A DNA stretch of 14,604 nucleotides from an uncultured Oscillospiraceae bacterium. GTDB taxonomy: Bacteria; Bacillota; Clostridia; Oscillospirales; Oscillospiraceae. The notes beneath the pieces were generated by a model. It did no database searches and was not told where the DNA came from. It saw only the letters and a program-made list of their open reading frames with translations. Each line of letters begins with the position of its first letter. The stretch's first letter is position 1. The DNA is taken from contig CAKTVN010000016.1 in NCBI GenBank assembly GCA_934623545.1, positions 1 through 14,604 on the forward strand. The letters run 5' to 3'. A program made the translations under genes and the position numbers. Below, piece by piece: positions 5,147-13,690 of the stretch.

Positions 5147-5914
5147 ATGGCAACCTATACGATCGCGGTCGCCGGGAAGGGCGGCGTCGGCAAGACGACG
5201 ACCTGCGGCATGATCATCGATTATCTGTGCAAACAGAAAAAGGGCCCCATCCTGGTCGTGGATGCGGATGCGAACTCCAACCTCAACGAGGTGCTCGGCG
5301 TCGAGGTGGAAACGACCCTCGGCGATATCCGCGAGGATATGGCGCGGGCAGAGCAGAAGGGGACGGTGCCGTCGAACATGACCAAGGCGGACTACGCCGA
5401 GATGATGTTCGGGCAGGCGCTGATCGAGGAAGACGACTTTGATATGCTGGTCATGGGGCGCACGCAGGGCAAGGGCTGCTACTGCTTTGTCAACGGCGTG
5501 CTCAAGACCCAGATCGACAAATACGCCGGCAATTACCGCTATATGGTCGTGGACAACGAGGCGGGGCTGGAGCACATTTCGCGCGGGACGCTCCCGCACG
5601 TCGATGTGATGCTCCTGATCTCCGACTGTTCGCGCCGCGGCATTCAGGCGGTCGGTCGGATCGCGGAAATGATCCGCGAGCTGGAGCTGAAGCCCGGGAT
5701 GCTGAAGCTCATCGTCAACCGCGCGCCCGGAGGCGTCCTCACGCCCGGCGTTCAGGAGGAAATCAACAAGTTTGGTCTCGACCTCATCGGGGTGCTGCCG
5801 CAGGATGAGCTCGTTTTTGAGTATGACTGCGACGGCAAGCCCAGTTCCCGGGTCCCGGAGGACGCACCGGTCAAGACCGCGCTGCGCGAGATCATGCACA
5901 AGCTGGAGCTGTGA
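5147..5914 (+). CDS. cooC: CooC-type nickel-insertion ATPase for CODH/ACS
   Basis: A 255-residue MinD/ArsA-type P-loop ATPase that helps load nickel into carbon monoxide dehydrogenase and/or acetyl-CoA synthase. The deviant Walker A motif GKGGVGKTT is at residues 10-18, with signature Lys11 and catalytic Lys16. LVVDADANSNL follows at 36-46. The CxC metal site at the dimer interface is present as Cys111 and Cys113 in GKGCYCFVNG, essentially where CooC1 proteins have it. VVDNEAGLEHISRGT is the Walker B/switch region. AAGGAG (5134-5139) lies 7 bases before the ATG. Acetogens often carry more than one homologue (CooC1, CooC2, AcsF), and placement between metF and acsD does not tell which target it serves. 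Confidence 0.93.
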   Translation: MATYTIAVAGKGGVGKTTTCGMIIDYLCKQKKGPILVVDADANSNLNEVLGVEVETTLGDIREDMARAEQKGTVPSNMTKADYAEMMFGQALIEEDDFDMLVMGRTQGKGCYCFVNGVLKTQIDKYAGNYRYMVVDNEAGLEHISRGTLPHVDVMLLISDCSRRGIQAVGRIAEMIRELELKPGMLKLIVNRAPGGVLTPGVQEEINKFGLDLIGVLPQDELVFEYDCDGKPSSRVPEDAPVKTALREIMHKLEL

Positions 5915-5972
5915 GGCAACGGCTGCAATTTTGTAAGTAAGTCAAAAAATTCTATGTAGGGGGATTAACATT

Positions 5973-6917
5973 ATGCCTTTTGTTCCCAAAAAGCAGGCTT
6001 TCAACGCCAAAATCAATGAAGTGACCCTTGGCGTTGGCGAAAAAGCCACCACACTTGGCGGTCAGAACGTACTGCCCTTCTATACCTTTGACGCGGAGAT
6101 CAAGAACGCGCCGAAGATCGGCGTTGAGCTGACCGACCTCGGTATGGAAGAATACACCATGCCCGGTGAAAAGGAATTTTACGCCGGCTGCGAGACGGTC
6201 GTCGATATGGCAAAGCGTGCCGAGACGATGGAAGGCGCGTCCTTCCTCTGCCTGCACTTCGAGGGCGCGGATCCCAACGGGCTCAACAAGTCGGTCGAGG
6301 AGTGCGTCGCACTCGCAAAAGCGGTTTCCGACGCTGTGACGATGCCGATCGTCATCATGGGCTGCAAGAACATCGAGAAGGACACCGAGCTGTTCAATAA
6401 GATCTCCGAGGCGCTTGCCGGCAAGAACATCCTGGTGCTCTCCGCACGTGACGAGGACTATAAGACCGTCGTCGCGTCCGCCGGTATGGCATACGGTCAG
6501 AAGGTCGGCGCGGAATCCGCCGTCGACATCAACCTTGCCAAGCAGCTCAACACTGTCATCACCCAGATGGGCTTCAGCGCCCAGAACGTCGTCATGAACG
6601 TTGGCTCGGCGGCTGCCGGCTACGGCTATGAATACGTTGCATCCACCCTCGACCGCATCAAGGACGCCGCCCTCAAGCAGGCAGACGCCATGCTTCAGAT
6701 GCCGATCATGACCCCTGTGTCCTCCGATACCTGGGGCGTGAAGGAATCCATCATGCCCGAGAGCGATATGCCCGAGTGGGGCAATCAGGAAGAGCGCGGC
6801 GTCGAGATGGAGATCACGACGGCTGCGGCTGTCCTCGCGGGCGGCTCCGACGCAGTCATCCTGCGTCACCCGGCGGCGATCAAGACCATCGCAAAGATGA
6901 TCGACGCGCTTGTCTAA
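5973..6917 (+). CDS. acsD: Corrinoid iron-sulfur protein small subunit (CODH/ACS delta)
   Basis: The 314-residue small subunit of the corrinoid Fe-S protein, a TIM-barrel protein that pairs with AcsC and helps hold the cobalamin while the methyl group moves from methyl-THF to acetyl-CoA synthase. Recognisable features are the start (FVPKKQAFNAKINEVTLG), VGGQN-like LGGQNVLPFYTFD, CLHFEGADPN, PIVIMGCKN, and the C-terminal block with DTWGVKES and DAVILRHPAAIKTI. It lacks metal-binding cysteine clusters, as expected. A strong AGGGGGA precedes the ATG. The next gene, encoding the large subunit, starts 21 bases after its stop, so the two subunits are made together. Confidence 0.94.
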   Translation: MPFVPKKQAFNAKINEVTLGVGEKATTLGGQNVLPFYTFDAEIKNAPKIGVELTDLGMEEYTMPGEKEFYAGCETVVDMAKRAETMEGASFLCLHFEGADPNGLNKSVEECVALAKAVSDAVTMPIVIMGCKNIEKDTELFNKISEALAGKNILVLSARDEDYKTVVASAGMAYGQKVGAESAVDINLAKQLNTVITQMGFSAQNVVMNVGSAAAGYGYEYVASTLDRIKDAALKQADAMLQMPIMTPVSSDTWGVKESIMPESDMPEWGNQEERGVEMEITTAAAVLAGGSDAVILRHPAAIKTIAKMIDALV

Positions 6918-6938
6918 TGCGGAAGGAGGAAACATACA

Positions 6939-9218
6939 ATGGCAGTAAAAGGTCTTGACATTTTCAAATTATCTCCCAAGAAGAACTGTAAGGAATGCGG
7001 CAGCCCGACCTGTATGGCATTCTGCATGAAGGTCGCGCAGGGCGCGCTCCCCATCACCAAGTGCCCGTATATGTCCGCGGAAGCCATCGCGCTTCTGTCC
7101 GAGGCGACTGCGCCTCCCATGAAGAGCCTCGAGATCGCCGGTCATAAGCTGGGCGGCGAGACGGTCCTCTTCCGTCATGAAAAGACGTTTGTTTCCCGCA
7201 ACCTGTTTGCGGTTTCCGTTTCCACCGAGATGGACGATGCAGCCGTCGACGCGAAGCTCGCAGAGCTGAAGAGCGTGGACTATGAGCGCATCGGCGAGCG
7301 CGAGTATGTGGAGTTCGTGACCGTCCGCAACTGCGGCGACGCAGCCCGCTTCGTCGAGCTTGCAAAGAAGGTCGCTGCGCTCGAGCGCGGCGTCATCCTT
7401 GAGACCACCGACGCGGACGCCGCAAAGGCTGCCGTTGAGGCGATCCAGGACGTCAAGCCGGTCGTCAACGGCGTTAACAAGGACAACCTCGAAGCCATGA
7501 ACGAGCTCGCGAAGAGCTTCGGCATCGTGCTGGGCGTTCAGGGCGCTTGCCTCGAAGAGCTGCACGACACCGTCGAGGCGCTCGAGAAGGCTGGCAACAA
7601 GAGCCTGCTGATCGACGTCACCGGCGCTACCATCAAGGAGACCTTCGGCAACGCCGTTCAGGTCCGCCGCGCCGCTCTGAAGGACAACGACCGTACCTTT
7701 GGCTATCCGTCCATCGTGGACCTCAGCAAGCTCTGCGGCACCGAGTATCATCTGGCGACCGCGCTGGCTTCCGTCTTCACGCTGAAGTACGGCTCGATCA
7801 TCATCATGCCGAGAATGACCTACGCAGAGGCGCTGCCGCTGTACGGTCTGCGTCAGAACATCTTCACTGACCCGCAGAAGCCGATGAAGGTCGCGCCCGG
7901 CATCTATCCGATCAACGGCGCCGGTCCCGATGACCCCTGCGCGCTGACGGTCGACTTCGCGCTGACCTACTTCCTGGTCTCCGGCGAGCTCGAGCGCTCC
8001 AAGGTGCCGGTCAACCTGCTCATCACCGACGCTTCCGGTATGTCCGTTCTGACCGCGTGGGCGGCAGGCAAGTTCTCCTCCACCACAGTCAAGAAGTTCT
8101 TCGACGAGTTCGACGTCGCCGGCAAGATCAACAACCGCACTCTCATCATCCCGGGCAAGGTCGCCGTTATGAAGGGCGAGATCCAGGACAAGCTGCCGGA
8201 GTGGAATGTCGTCGTCGGCACCCGTGAGGCGGTCGAGCTGGTCAAGTACCTCAAGGACGGCGAGTACGTCAAGGCTGCCGAGGCGGTCGCCGCTTCCAAG
8301 AAGCCTGCAGAGGAGAAGAAGGAAGCCGTCGACGCCAGCGCTCCGCTGGACTTCGAGAAGATCGCCGCTTCCATCCCCGCGATCAAGATTCGCGACGATC
8401 TCAACGCGCACTACAAGCAGAGAGATCCCGAATCTCCCAAGTTCGTCACCATCGGCGAACGTATCCACTGCATCTCCCCGGTCATCCGCGAGGCAATGGC
8501 TACCTTCAACCCCGATCCCATTCTGGAGCGTGCCGCACAGCAGATCAAGGCTGGCGCGACCTATCTGGACGTCAACATCGGTCCTGCCGAGTCCAATGGA
8601 CCGGAGCTGATGACCTGGGCAGTCAAGCTGCTGCAGGAGAACTTCAACAACGTGCCTCTGGCGCTCGATACCGCCAACAAGCGCGCGATCGAAGCCGGCA
8701 TCAAGGTCTACAACCGCACCAACGGCAAGCCGATCGTCAACTCCGCTGACGCGGGCTCCCGTATCTCCAACATCGATCTGGCAGCCGCCAACGACGCGAT
8801 CTGCATCGCCCTCTGCTCCGCCGACGGCATCGCAAAGGACAACGAAGAGCGCATGATGCACTGCCACAATATGCTCGAGCGCGGTCTGTCGCTCGGCATG
8901 GAAGCGACCGATCTGTGGTTCGATCCGCTGTTCCTCGTCGTCAAGGGTATGCAGGACAAGCAGATGGACGTTCTGAACGCCATCAAGCTGTTCGCAGACG
9001 AGGGTCTGAAGTCGACCGGCGGTCTGTCCAACAACTCCAACGGCGCACCGAAGAACGTTCGCCCGATCATGGACTCCGCTCTGGTCGCCATGGCGATGAT
9101 GCAGGGTCTGACCTCCGCGATCGTCAACCCCAACGACCTGCGCCTGATGGAGACCATCAAGTCCTGCGATATTTTCAAGAACAACGAGCTGTACTCCGAC
9201 TCCTATCTGGAGGTCTAA
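6939..9218 (+). CDS. acsC-acsE: Fusion of corrinoid Fe-S protein large subunit (AcsC) and methyl-THF methyltransferase (AcsE)
   Basis: One uninterrupted 759-residue frame encodes two complete enzymes. Residues 1 to about 446 are AcsC: a [4Fe-4S] domain with Cys17, Cys20, Cys25 and Cys42 (the family's exact spacing), a TIM barrel, and a C-terminal B12-binding domain (LLITDASGMSVLTAWAAGKF, IIPGKVAVMKGEI). An Ala/Lys/Glu linker spans about 447-475. Residues 500-759 are AcsE, the pterin-binding methyltransferase, at its normal length of about 260: IGERI at 505-509, LDVNIGP (543-549), LALD with Asp577, VNS with Asn601, FDPL with Asp662 and GLSN with Asn698, the folate and catalytic positions of the family. 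One change is His510 where GERIN usually has Asn. Normally these are separate proteins that meet transiently; here methyl transfer to cobalamin would occur within one chain. AAGGAGG precedes the ATG. Confidence 0.95.
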   Translation: MAVKGLDIFKLSPKKNCKECGSPTCMAFCMKVAQGALPITKCPYMSAEAIALLSEATAPPMKSLEIAGHKLGGETVLFRHEKTFVSRNLFAVSVSTEMDDAAVDAKLAELKSVDYERIGEREYVEFVTVRNCGDAARFVELAKKVAALERGVILETTDADAAKAAVEAIQDVKPVVNGVNKDNLEAMNELAKSFGIVLGVQGACLEELHDTVEALEKAGNKSLLIDVTGATIKETFGNAVQVRRAALKDNDRTFGYPSIVDLSKLCGTEYHLATALASVFTLKYGSIIIMPRMTYAEALPLYGLRQNIFTDPQKPMKVAPGIYPINGAGPDDPCALTVDFALTYFLVSGELERSKVPVNLLITDASGMSVLTAWAAGKFSSTTVKKFFDEFDVAGKINNRTLIIPGKVAVMKGEIQDKLPEWNVVVGTREAVELVKYLKDGEYVKAAEAVAASKKPAEEKKEAVDASAPLDFEKIAASIPAIKIRDDLNAHYKQRDPESPKFVTIGERIHCISPVIREAMATFNPDPILERAAQQIKAGATYLDVNIGPAESNGPELMTWAVKLLQENFNNVPLALDTANKRAIEAGIKVYNRTNGKPIVNSADAGSRISNIDLAAANDAICIALCSADGIAKDNEERMMHCHNMLERGLSLGMEATDLWFDPLFLVVKGMQDKQMDVLNAIKLFADEGLKSTGGLSNNSNGAPKNVRPIMDSALVAMAMMQGLTSAIVNPNDLRLMETIKSCDIFKNNELYSDSYLEV

Positions 9219-9230
9219 GTCTGTTCCCTC

Positions 9231-9262
9231 CAGTTCCCTGCCGCACAGCCGGCAGGGAACTG
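9231..9262 (+). other. 13-bp hairpin between acsCE and acsB
   Basis: Perfect arms CAGTTCCCTGCCG (9231-9243) and CGGCAGGGAACTG (9250-9262) with a 6-base loop, 12 bases after the acsCE stop. Only a short TTTT follows, after CGCGC, so it is at best a partial terminator. It may tune acsB level relative to acsCE or protect the upstream mRNA end. The rest of this 110-base gap holds no gene. Confidence 0.6.
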
Positions 9263-9328
9263 CGCGCTTTTCCGGAGGCTGCCCCGTGCGGCTTTCGGAG
9301 CATACCAACAACGTTTTAGGAGGTAATT

Positions 9329-11464
9329 ATGAGCGTATTAACAGATCTTATCTATGGCGGCTCAAATGCCGTCGCCGGACTGACCGAGGGCGCGGTCAAT
9401 GATGCCATCGCAAAATACGGCGCAGACAAGGAAATCGCATTTCCCGATACCGCATACTTCTTCCCCACCATCTATGCGGCGACCGGCGTGAAGGTCACGA
9501 AGCTGGGCGATCTGTCGGCGTGCGTCGGAGTGCTCAAGAGCCTGATCACCAATCAGGAGGATCTCAGTCAGGCGTTGAACGCAGGTCTTGCTACGGCGGT
9601 CGGCGCCGAGATCCTCGAGGGACTCAAGTACGTCGAGGCAAAGGAAGCCTATGAGCAGGCGACCGTGCCCGGCATCGGCTTTGTCCCCGACCCCATCATC
9701 CGTTCTCTCGGCGTGCCGCTGGTCACGGGCGATATCCCCGGCGTGGCGGTCGTGCTCGGCAAGGCGGAAAACCCCGAGGACGTGGCAAAGGTCGTCAAGG
9801 ACTACCAGTCCAAGGGCATCATGACCTTCATGGTCGGCGACGTCATCGAGCAGTGCGCCGACGCGGGCGTCAAGATGGGTCTGGAACTGCGCGTCATCCC
9901 GCTGGGTCATGACGTGACGGCAGTCATCCATGTCGTGACGGTCGCGATCCGCGCGGCGCTGATCTTCGGCAACGTACAGCCGGGCGACCTTGCGGGGCTG
10001 CTGGCATATACGAAGGAGCGCGTGCCCGCGTTCGTCAACACCTTCGGCGCGATCGACAATGTCGTCGTCTCCGCGGGCGCAGGCGCGATCGCGCTGGGCT
10101 TCCCGGTCGTGGTCGACATCGACCTCGGCGAAAATCAGGTCCCGGGCGCGCTGGAGTCCTGCACCGATCACAATGAGACCGTCAAGAAGTCTCTGGAGCT
10201 GCGCGGCATCAAGATCAAATCCAAGGAGCTTCCGATCCCGGTCGCATTTGCGGCTGCGTTCGAGGGTGAGATCATCCGCAAGGCGGATATGAAGGTCGAG
10301 TTCTGGTCCGCAAAGAACACCACCTGCGAGCTGGTCATGATGAAGGACGCCGCAGAGGTCGAGGATCACAAAATCGTCGTCGAGGGTCCCGAGATCGACT
10401 CCGGCGAGCTGGAATACGCGCTGGCGACCTGCGTTTATGTCGCGGGCAAGAAGATGCAGACGGATTTCGAGTCGGTCATCGAGCGTAAGATCCATGCGTG
10501 GTTCAACTATATGGAAGGTGTCATGCACACCGGTCAGCGCAACCAGTTCCGCATCCGCATCTCCAAGGATGCCTATGACAAGGGGCTGCGGCTGAAGCAC
10601 TTCGGCGAGGTCCTGTATCACATGATCGTGGACGAATTTGACGCCGTTGTAGATAAGTGCGAGGTCCATCTCATCACTGACCCCGAGCAGGCGACGAAGT
10701 TCCTCAACGAGGTCGCGCTGCCGCGCTACAATATGCGCGACGACCGTCTGGCTTCCATGACCGACGAGTCCGTCGACCGCTTCTTCACCTGCATCCTCTG
10801 TCAGTCCTTCGCGCCCGCGCACTGCTGCGTGGTCACGCCGGAGCGGCTCGGTCTGTGCGGCGCAGTCTCCTGGCTCGACGCGAAGGCGACCTACGAGCTC
10901 AACCCCAACGGTCCGTCTCAGCCCATCTTGAAGGAGGGCTGCCTCGACGAGCGCACCGGTCGTTACACGACGGTCAACGAAGCCATCAAGGACGCGACGC
11001 ACGGCGCGGTCGAGGAAGTCACGCTGTACTCCATCATGGAGGACCCGATGACCTCCTGCGGCTGCTTCGAGTGCATCTCCGGCATCGAGCCGATGTCCAA
11101 CGGCTTCATCGTCGTCAACCGTGAGTACGCGGGCATGACGCCCGCCGGCATGACCTTCGGCGAGCTTGCCTCCTGCACCGGCGGCGGCGTTCAGACGCCG
11201 GGCTATATGGGTCACGGACGCCACTTCATCTCCTCGAAAAAGTTCATCCACGCCGAGGGCGGCATCGAACGCATCGTCTGGATGCCGAAGGAGCTCAAGG
11301 ACGACGTCGGCGAGCGGCTGAACAAGACGGCGAAGGAGCTTTACGGCATCGACAACTTCACGGATATGATCGCCGACGAGACGATCTGCACCGACTGCGA
11401 CGAGCTGATGAATTTCCTGACGGAAAAGAATCATCCGGTGCTTGCCATGGAGCCTCTGATGTAA
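9329..11464 (+). CDS. acsB: Acetyl-CoA synthase (CODH/ACS complex catalytic subunit)
   Basis: Assembles acetyl-CoA from the corrinoid-borne methyl group, CO and CoA at the Ni-Ni-[4Fe-4S] A-cluster. At 711 residues it is the long bacterial form, with the N-terminal CODH-binding domain that archaeal homologues lack. The A-cluster is complete: Cys488, Cys491, Cys500 and Cys510 (FFTCILCQSFAPAHCCVV...LGLCG), and Cys577-Gly-Cys579 for the distal Ni. Spacings of 3, 9, 10 and 67 residues equal those of the Moorella enzyme. C-terminal blocks GGGVQTPGYMGHGRHFIS and DETICTDCDEL are also family-typical. TAGGAGGT sits just before the ATG. The partner CODH gene acsA is not in the window. A strong terminator lies about 115 bases downstream. 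Confidence 0.97.
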   Translation: MSVLTDLIYGGSNAVAGLTEGAVNDAIAKYGADKEIAFPDTAYFFPTIYAATGVKVTKLGDLSACVGVLKSLITNQEDLSQALNAGLATAVGAEILEGLKYVEAKEAYEQATVPGIGFVPDPIIRSLGVPLVTGDIPGVAVVLGKAENPEDVAKVVKDYQSKGIMTFMVGDVIEQCADAGVKMGLELRVIPLGHDVTAVIHVVTVAIRAALIFGNVQPGDLAGLLAYTKERVPAFVNTFGAIDNVVVSAGAGAIALGFPVVVDIDLGENQVPGALESCTDHNETVKKSLELRGIKIKSKELPIPVAFAAAFEGEIIRKADMKVEFWSAKNTTCELVMMKDAAEVEDHKIVVEGPEIDSGELEYALATCVYVAGKKMQTDFESVIERKIHAWFNYMEGVMHTGQRNQFRIRISKDAYDKGLRLKHFGEVLYHMIVDEFDAVVDKCEVHLITDPEQATKFLNEVALPRYNMRDDRLASMTDESVDRFFTCILCQSFAPAHCCVVTPERLGLCGAVSWLDAKATYELNPNGPSQPILKEGCLDERTGRYTTVNEAIKDATHGAVEEVTLYSIMEDPMTSCGCFECISGIEPMSNGFIVVNREYAGMTPAGMTFGELASCTGGGVQTPGYMGHGRHFISSKKFIHAEGGIERIVWMPKELKDDVGERLNKTAKELYGIDNFTDMIADETICTDCDELMNFLTEKNHPVLAMEPLM

Positions 11465-11578
11465 TATAATCATTCTACAGGCTTTCGATGTTGTTTTCCC
11501 GGCGGCGGACAGAGCGCGGGGCTTCCCATCCCGCGGCGGCACTTTGCCGGACTTTTCCGCGCATGGAATGCAGGATCA

Positions 11579-11610
11579 GGGGGGAGGGCGAAGGTCCTCC
11601 CCCCTTTTTT
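11579..11610 (+). terminator. Intrinsic terminator after acsB
   Basis: A 9-bp stem GGGGGGAGG/CCTCCCCCC (11579-11587 and 11596-11604) with an 8-base loop, followed directly by six T. It ends the metF-acsB transcript and separates it from acsV. The 114 bases between the acsB stop and this stem hold no gene; a small CGCGGG/CCCGCG hairpin lies at 11515-11535. Confidence 0.93.
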
Positions 11611-11618
11611 CATGAGTG

Positions 11619-11648
11619 TTCGCGCATTGCGGACATTTTCAATAGAAT
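11619..11648 (+). promoter_or_regulatory. Possible acsV promoter
   Basis: TAGAAT (11643-11648) is a fair -10 box, with a poor -35 (TTCGCG, 11619-11624) 18 bases upstream. A promoter is expected here because a strong terminator precedes and acsV follows. Transcription would start near 11655, just before the structured leader. Confidence 0.35.
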
Positions 11649-11663
11649 GTGCGCAAAACGCGC

Positions 11664-11716
11664 ATCAAGCCTGCGCCGGTGCGGAGAACGCGCCTCCGCA
11701 GCGGCATGCGCTTGAT
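11664..11716 (+). ncRNA. Structured acsV leader or large dyad, class unknown
   Basis: Three nested helices with symmetric internal loops: ATCAAGC/GCTTGAT (11664-11670 with 11710-11716), GCCG/CGGC (11675-11678 with 11702-11705) and GCGGAG/CTCCGC (11681-11686 with 11694-11699), with a 7-base loop AACGCGC. About 40 bases of A/C-rich, probably unpaired sequence then lead to the acsV start. No T run follows, so it is not a terminator. As RNA it could be a cis-regulatory element; as DNA the symmetry could be an operator. It matches no riboswitch class I know. Confidence 0.5.
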
Positions 11717-11755
11717 CAATCATACAACCGAACAAACCGAAAGGAGCACGACCCC

Positions 11756-13687
11756 ATGTATCAGGTTACATTCCGTTTTGAAAACGGACAGGAGGAGGTC
11801 AAGGCGTTTGCCGCGCCCGACACCACTCTGCTTGAGGTTGCGAAAAGCAGCAACGTCGCCATCGACGCGCCCTGCAACGGAAACGGCTCGTGCGGCAAAT
11901 GCCGCGTCAAGCTGCTGGAGGGCACGCTGGACGGACCGCAGACCGGTCACATCTCGGACGAGGAATACGCCGACGGCTGGCGGCTGAGCTGCGCGAGCAA
12001 GATCACATCCGACGTGGTCATTCTGGTGCCGGACATCGCCTCCGCGTATCAGAGCCGCATGAAGACGGCAGACCTCTCCTCCGGCGAGGAGATCGCGATC
12101 TTTGAAAAGCTCGAAGCGGACATCAAAGCGGCGGGCGTCGCGTTTGAAAACGACTTTGTCGAGGCGTTCGTGCAGATGGACGAGCCAACGCTCGATGATA
12201 CCATGCCGGACACCGAGCGGCTGATCTGGGGCGTGAAGAATACGCTGGAATGCGAGGACGTCCGGCTGCCGTATTATGTGGTGAAGAAGTTGGCTGCCAC
12301 GCTCCGCGAGAGCAATTTCGCCGTGAAGGTCACGGGCACGCTGACCGACGGCGTCTACACTGTCATGGATGTGGTCGCAGGCAGCGACACGACACCGCTG
12401 ATCGCCTGCGCGATCGACATCGGCACGACAACGGTGACGGGCGTGCTGGCGGACCTCAAGACGGGCAAGCTCCTCGCGAAGGCATCCGCCGGCAATGGGC
12501 AGATCCGCTACGGCGCGGACGTCATCAACCGCATCATCGAGCAGGGCAAGCCCGGCGGCGTGAAACGGCTTCAGGACGCGATCATCAAGGAGACGCTGGC
12601 GCCCATGCTGGCGGCAATGTGCAAGGCGGCGGGCATTTCCGCGCGGCGCATCCTCCGGCTGTGCATCGCGTCGAACACGACGATGAACCATTTGCTGCTC
12701 GGCGTAGACGCAGACCCGGTGCGCATGGAGCCCTATATCCCGACGTTCTTCCACTGGGATGGGCTGCGCGCGGGCGAGCTCGGTCTGCCGGCAAATCCGG
12801 ACGCGAAGGTCATCCTTGCGCCGAACATCGGCTCGTATGTCGGCGGCGACATCACCGCAGGCGCCTTCACGAGCCTGATCTGGGACAAGGACGAGTTCTC
12901 GCTCTTCATCGACCTCGGCACCAACGGCGAGATCGTCTTCGGCAACCGCGACTTCATGATGTCCTGCGCCTGCTCGGCGGGACCCGCGTTTGAGGGCGGC
13001 GACATCTCCTGCGGTATGCGCGCCACCGACGGCGCGATCGAGGCGGTCACGATCGACCGCGACACGCTCGAGCCGAAGCTGACCATCGTCGGCGCGGCGG
13101 GGCAGAAGCCGGTCGGTCTGTGCGGCTCCGGCATCATTGATGTGATCGCAGAGCTCTACCGGACCTCCGCCGTCTCCTCGAAGGGGAAATTCGCCCGCGA
13201 AAATCCCCGCATCCTGCATGACCGGCACGGCATGGGGCGCTATGTCCTCGCGACTGCGCAGGAGAGCGAGACCGGGCGTGAGATCGCCATCACCGAGGTC
13301 GACATCGAGTCGTTCATCCGTGCGAAGGGCGCGATCTTCTCCGCGATCAACATCATGCTCTCCTCGCTGGACATGGATGTGAGCGTGCTGGAGCACGTCT
13401 ACGTCGCGGGCGGCATCGGCTCGGGCATCAACATGGAAAACGCGGTGCGCATCGGTATGTTCCCGGATGTCGACCGGAGCCTGTTTGCGTATATCGGAAA
13501 CTCCTCGCTGGCGGGCGCCTATGCGATGGTGCTGTCGGACGCGGCAAATGAAAAGGTCCATGAGCTCGCAGCAAATATGACCTATATGGAGCTTTCAACC
13601 AACCCGCGTTATATGGATGAATTTGTGGCGGCGTGCTTCCTGCCGCATACCAACCGGGAGCTGTTCCCGTCGAGCGTACAGGAGTGA
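11756..13687 (+). CDS. acsV: RACo: ATP-dependent reductive activator of the corrinoid Fe-S protein
   Basis: Returns accidentally oxidised Co(II) cobalamin of AcsCD to active Co(I), using ATP to drive uphill electron transfer. The 643 residues hold an N-terminal [2Fe-2S] ferredoxin-like domain with Cys40, Cys46, Cys49 and Cys79 (CNGNGSCGKC, then LSCAS), a linker and middle region, and a C-terminal ASKHA-type ATPase (DUF4445) beginning with CAIDIGTTTVTGVLADL at 218-234 and including IDLGTNGEIVFG, GLCGSGIIDVIAEL and VYVAGGIGSGINMENAVRIGM. The ATG at 11756 is chosen because AAGGAG (about 11741-11746) lies 9 bases before it; an in-frame upstream ATG would translate through the leader structure. 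The gene has its own unit after the acsB terminator. Confidence 0.93.
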   Translation: MYQVTFRFENGQEEVKAFAAPDTTLLEVAKSSNVAIDAPCNGNGSCGKCRVKLLEGTLDGPQTGHISDEEYADGWRLSCASKITSDVVILVPDIASAYQSRMKTADLSSGEEIAIFEKLEADIKAAGVAFENDFVEAFVQMDEPTLDDTMPDTERLIWGVKNTLECEDVRLPYYVVKKLAATLRESNFAVKVTGTLTDGVYTVMDVVAGSDTTPLIACAIDIGTTTVTGVLADLKTGKLLAKASAGNGQIRYGADVINRIIEQGKPGGVKRLQDAIIKETLAPMLAAMCKAAGISARRILRLCIASNTTMNHLLLGVDADPVRMEPYIPTFFHWDGLRAGELGLPANPDAKVILAPNIGSYVGGDITAGAFTSLIWDKDEFSLFIDLGTNGEIVFGNRDFMMSCACSAGPAFEGGDISCGMRATDGAIEAVTIDRDTLEPKLTIVGAAGQKPVGLCGSGIIDVIAELYRTSAVSSKGKFARENPRILHDRHGMGRYVLATAQESETGREIAITEVDIESFIRAKGAIFSAINIMLSSLDMDVSVLEHVYVAGGIGSGINMENAVRIGMFPDVDRSLFAYIGNSSLAGAYAMVLSDAANEKVHELAANMTYMELSTNPRYMDEFVAACFLPHTNRELFPSSVQE

Positions 13688-13690
13688 GCC

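Noticed and set aside
6969..9311. A 780-codon open frame on the minus strand, opposite acsCE
   Set aside because: GC-rich codon use on the plus strand leaves the complementary frame open. The translation has no recognisable domain, and the opposite strand encodes a clear two-domain enzyme.
9362..11542. A 726-codon open frame opposite acsB, and similar long frames opposite acsV and folC
   Set aside because: Same cause: they mirror real genes, their proteins look like low-complexity Arg/Asp/Leu-rich sequence, and no ribosome-binding sites support them.
11612..11755. 48-residue N-terminal extension of AcsV
   Set aside because: It reads through the structured leader, has no suitable ribosome-binding site, and the family begins at the ferredoxin domain starting with MYQVTF.
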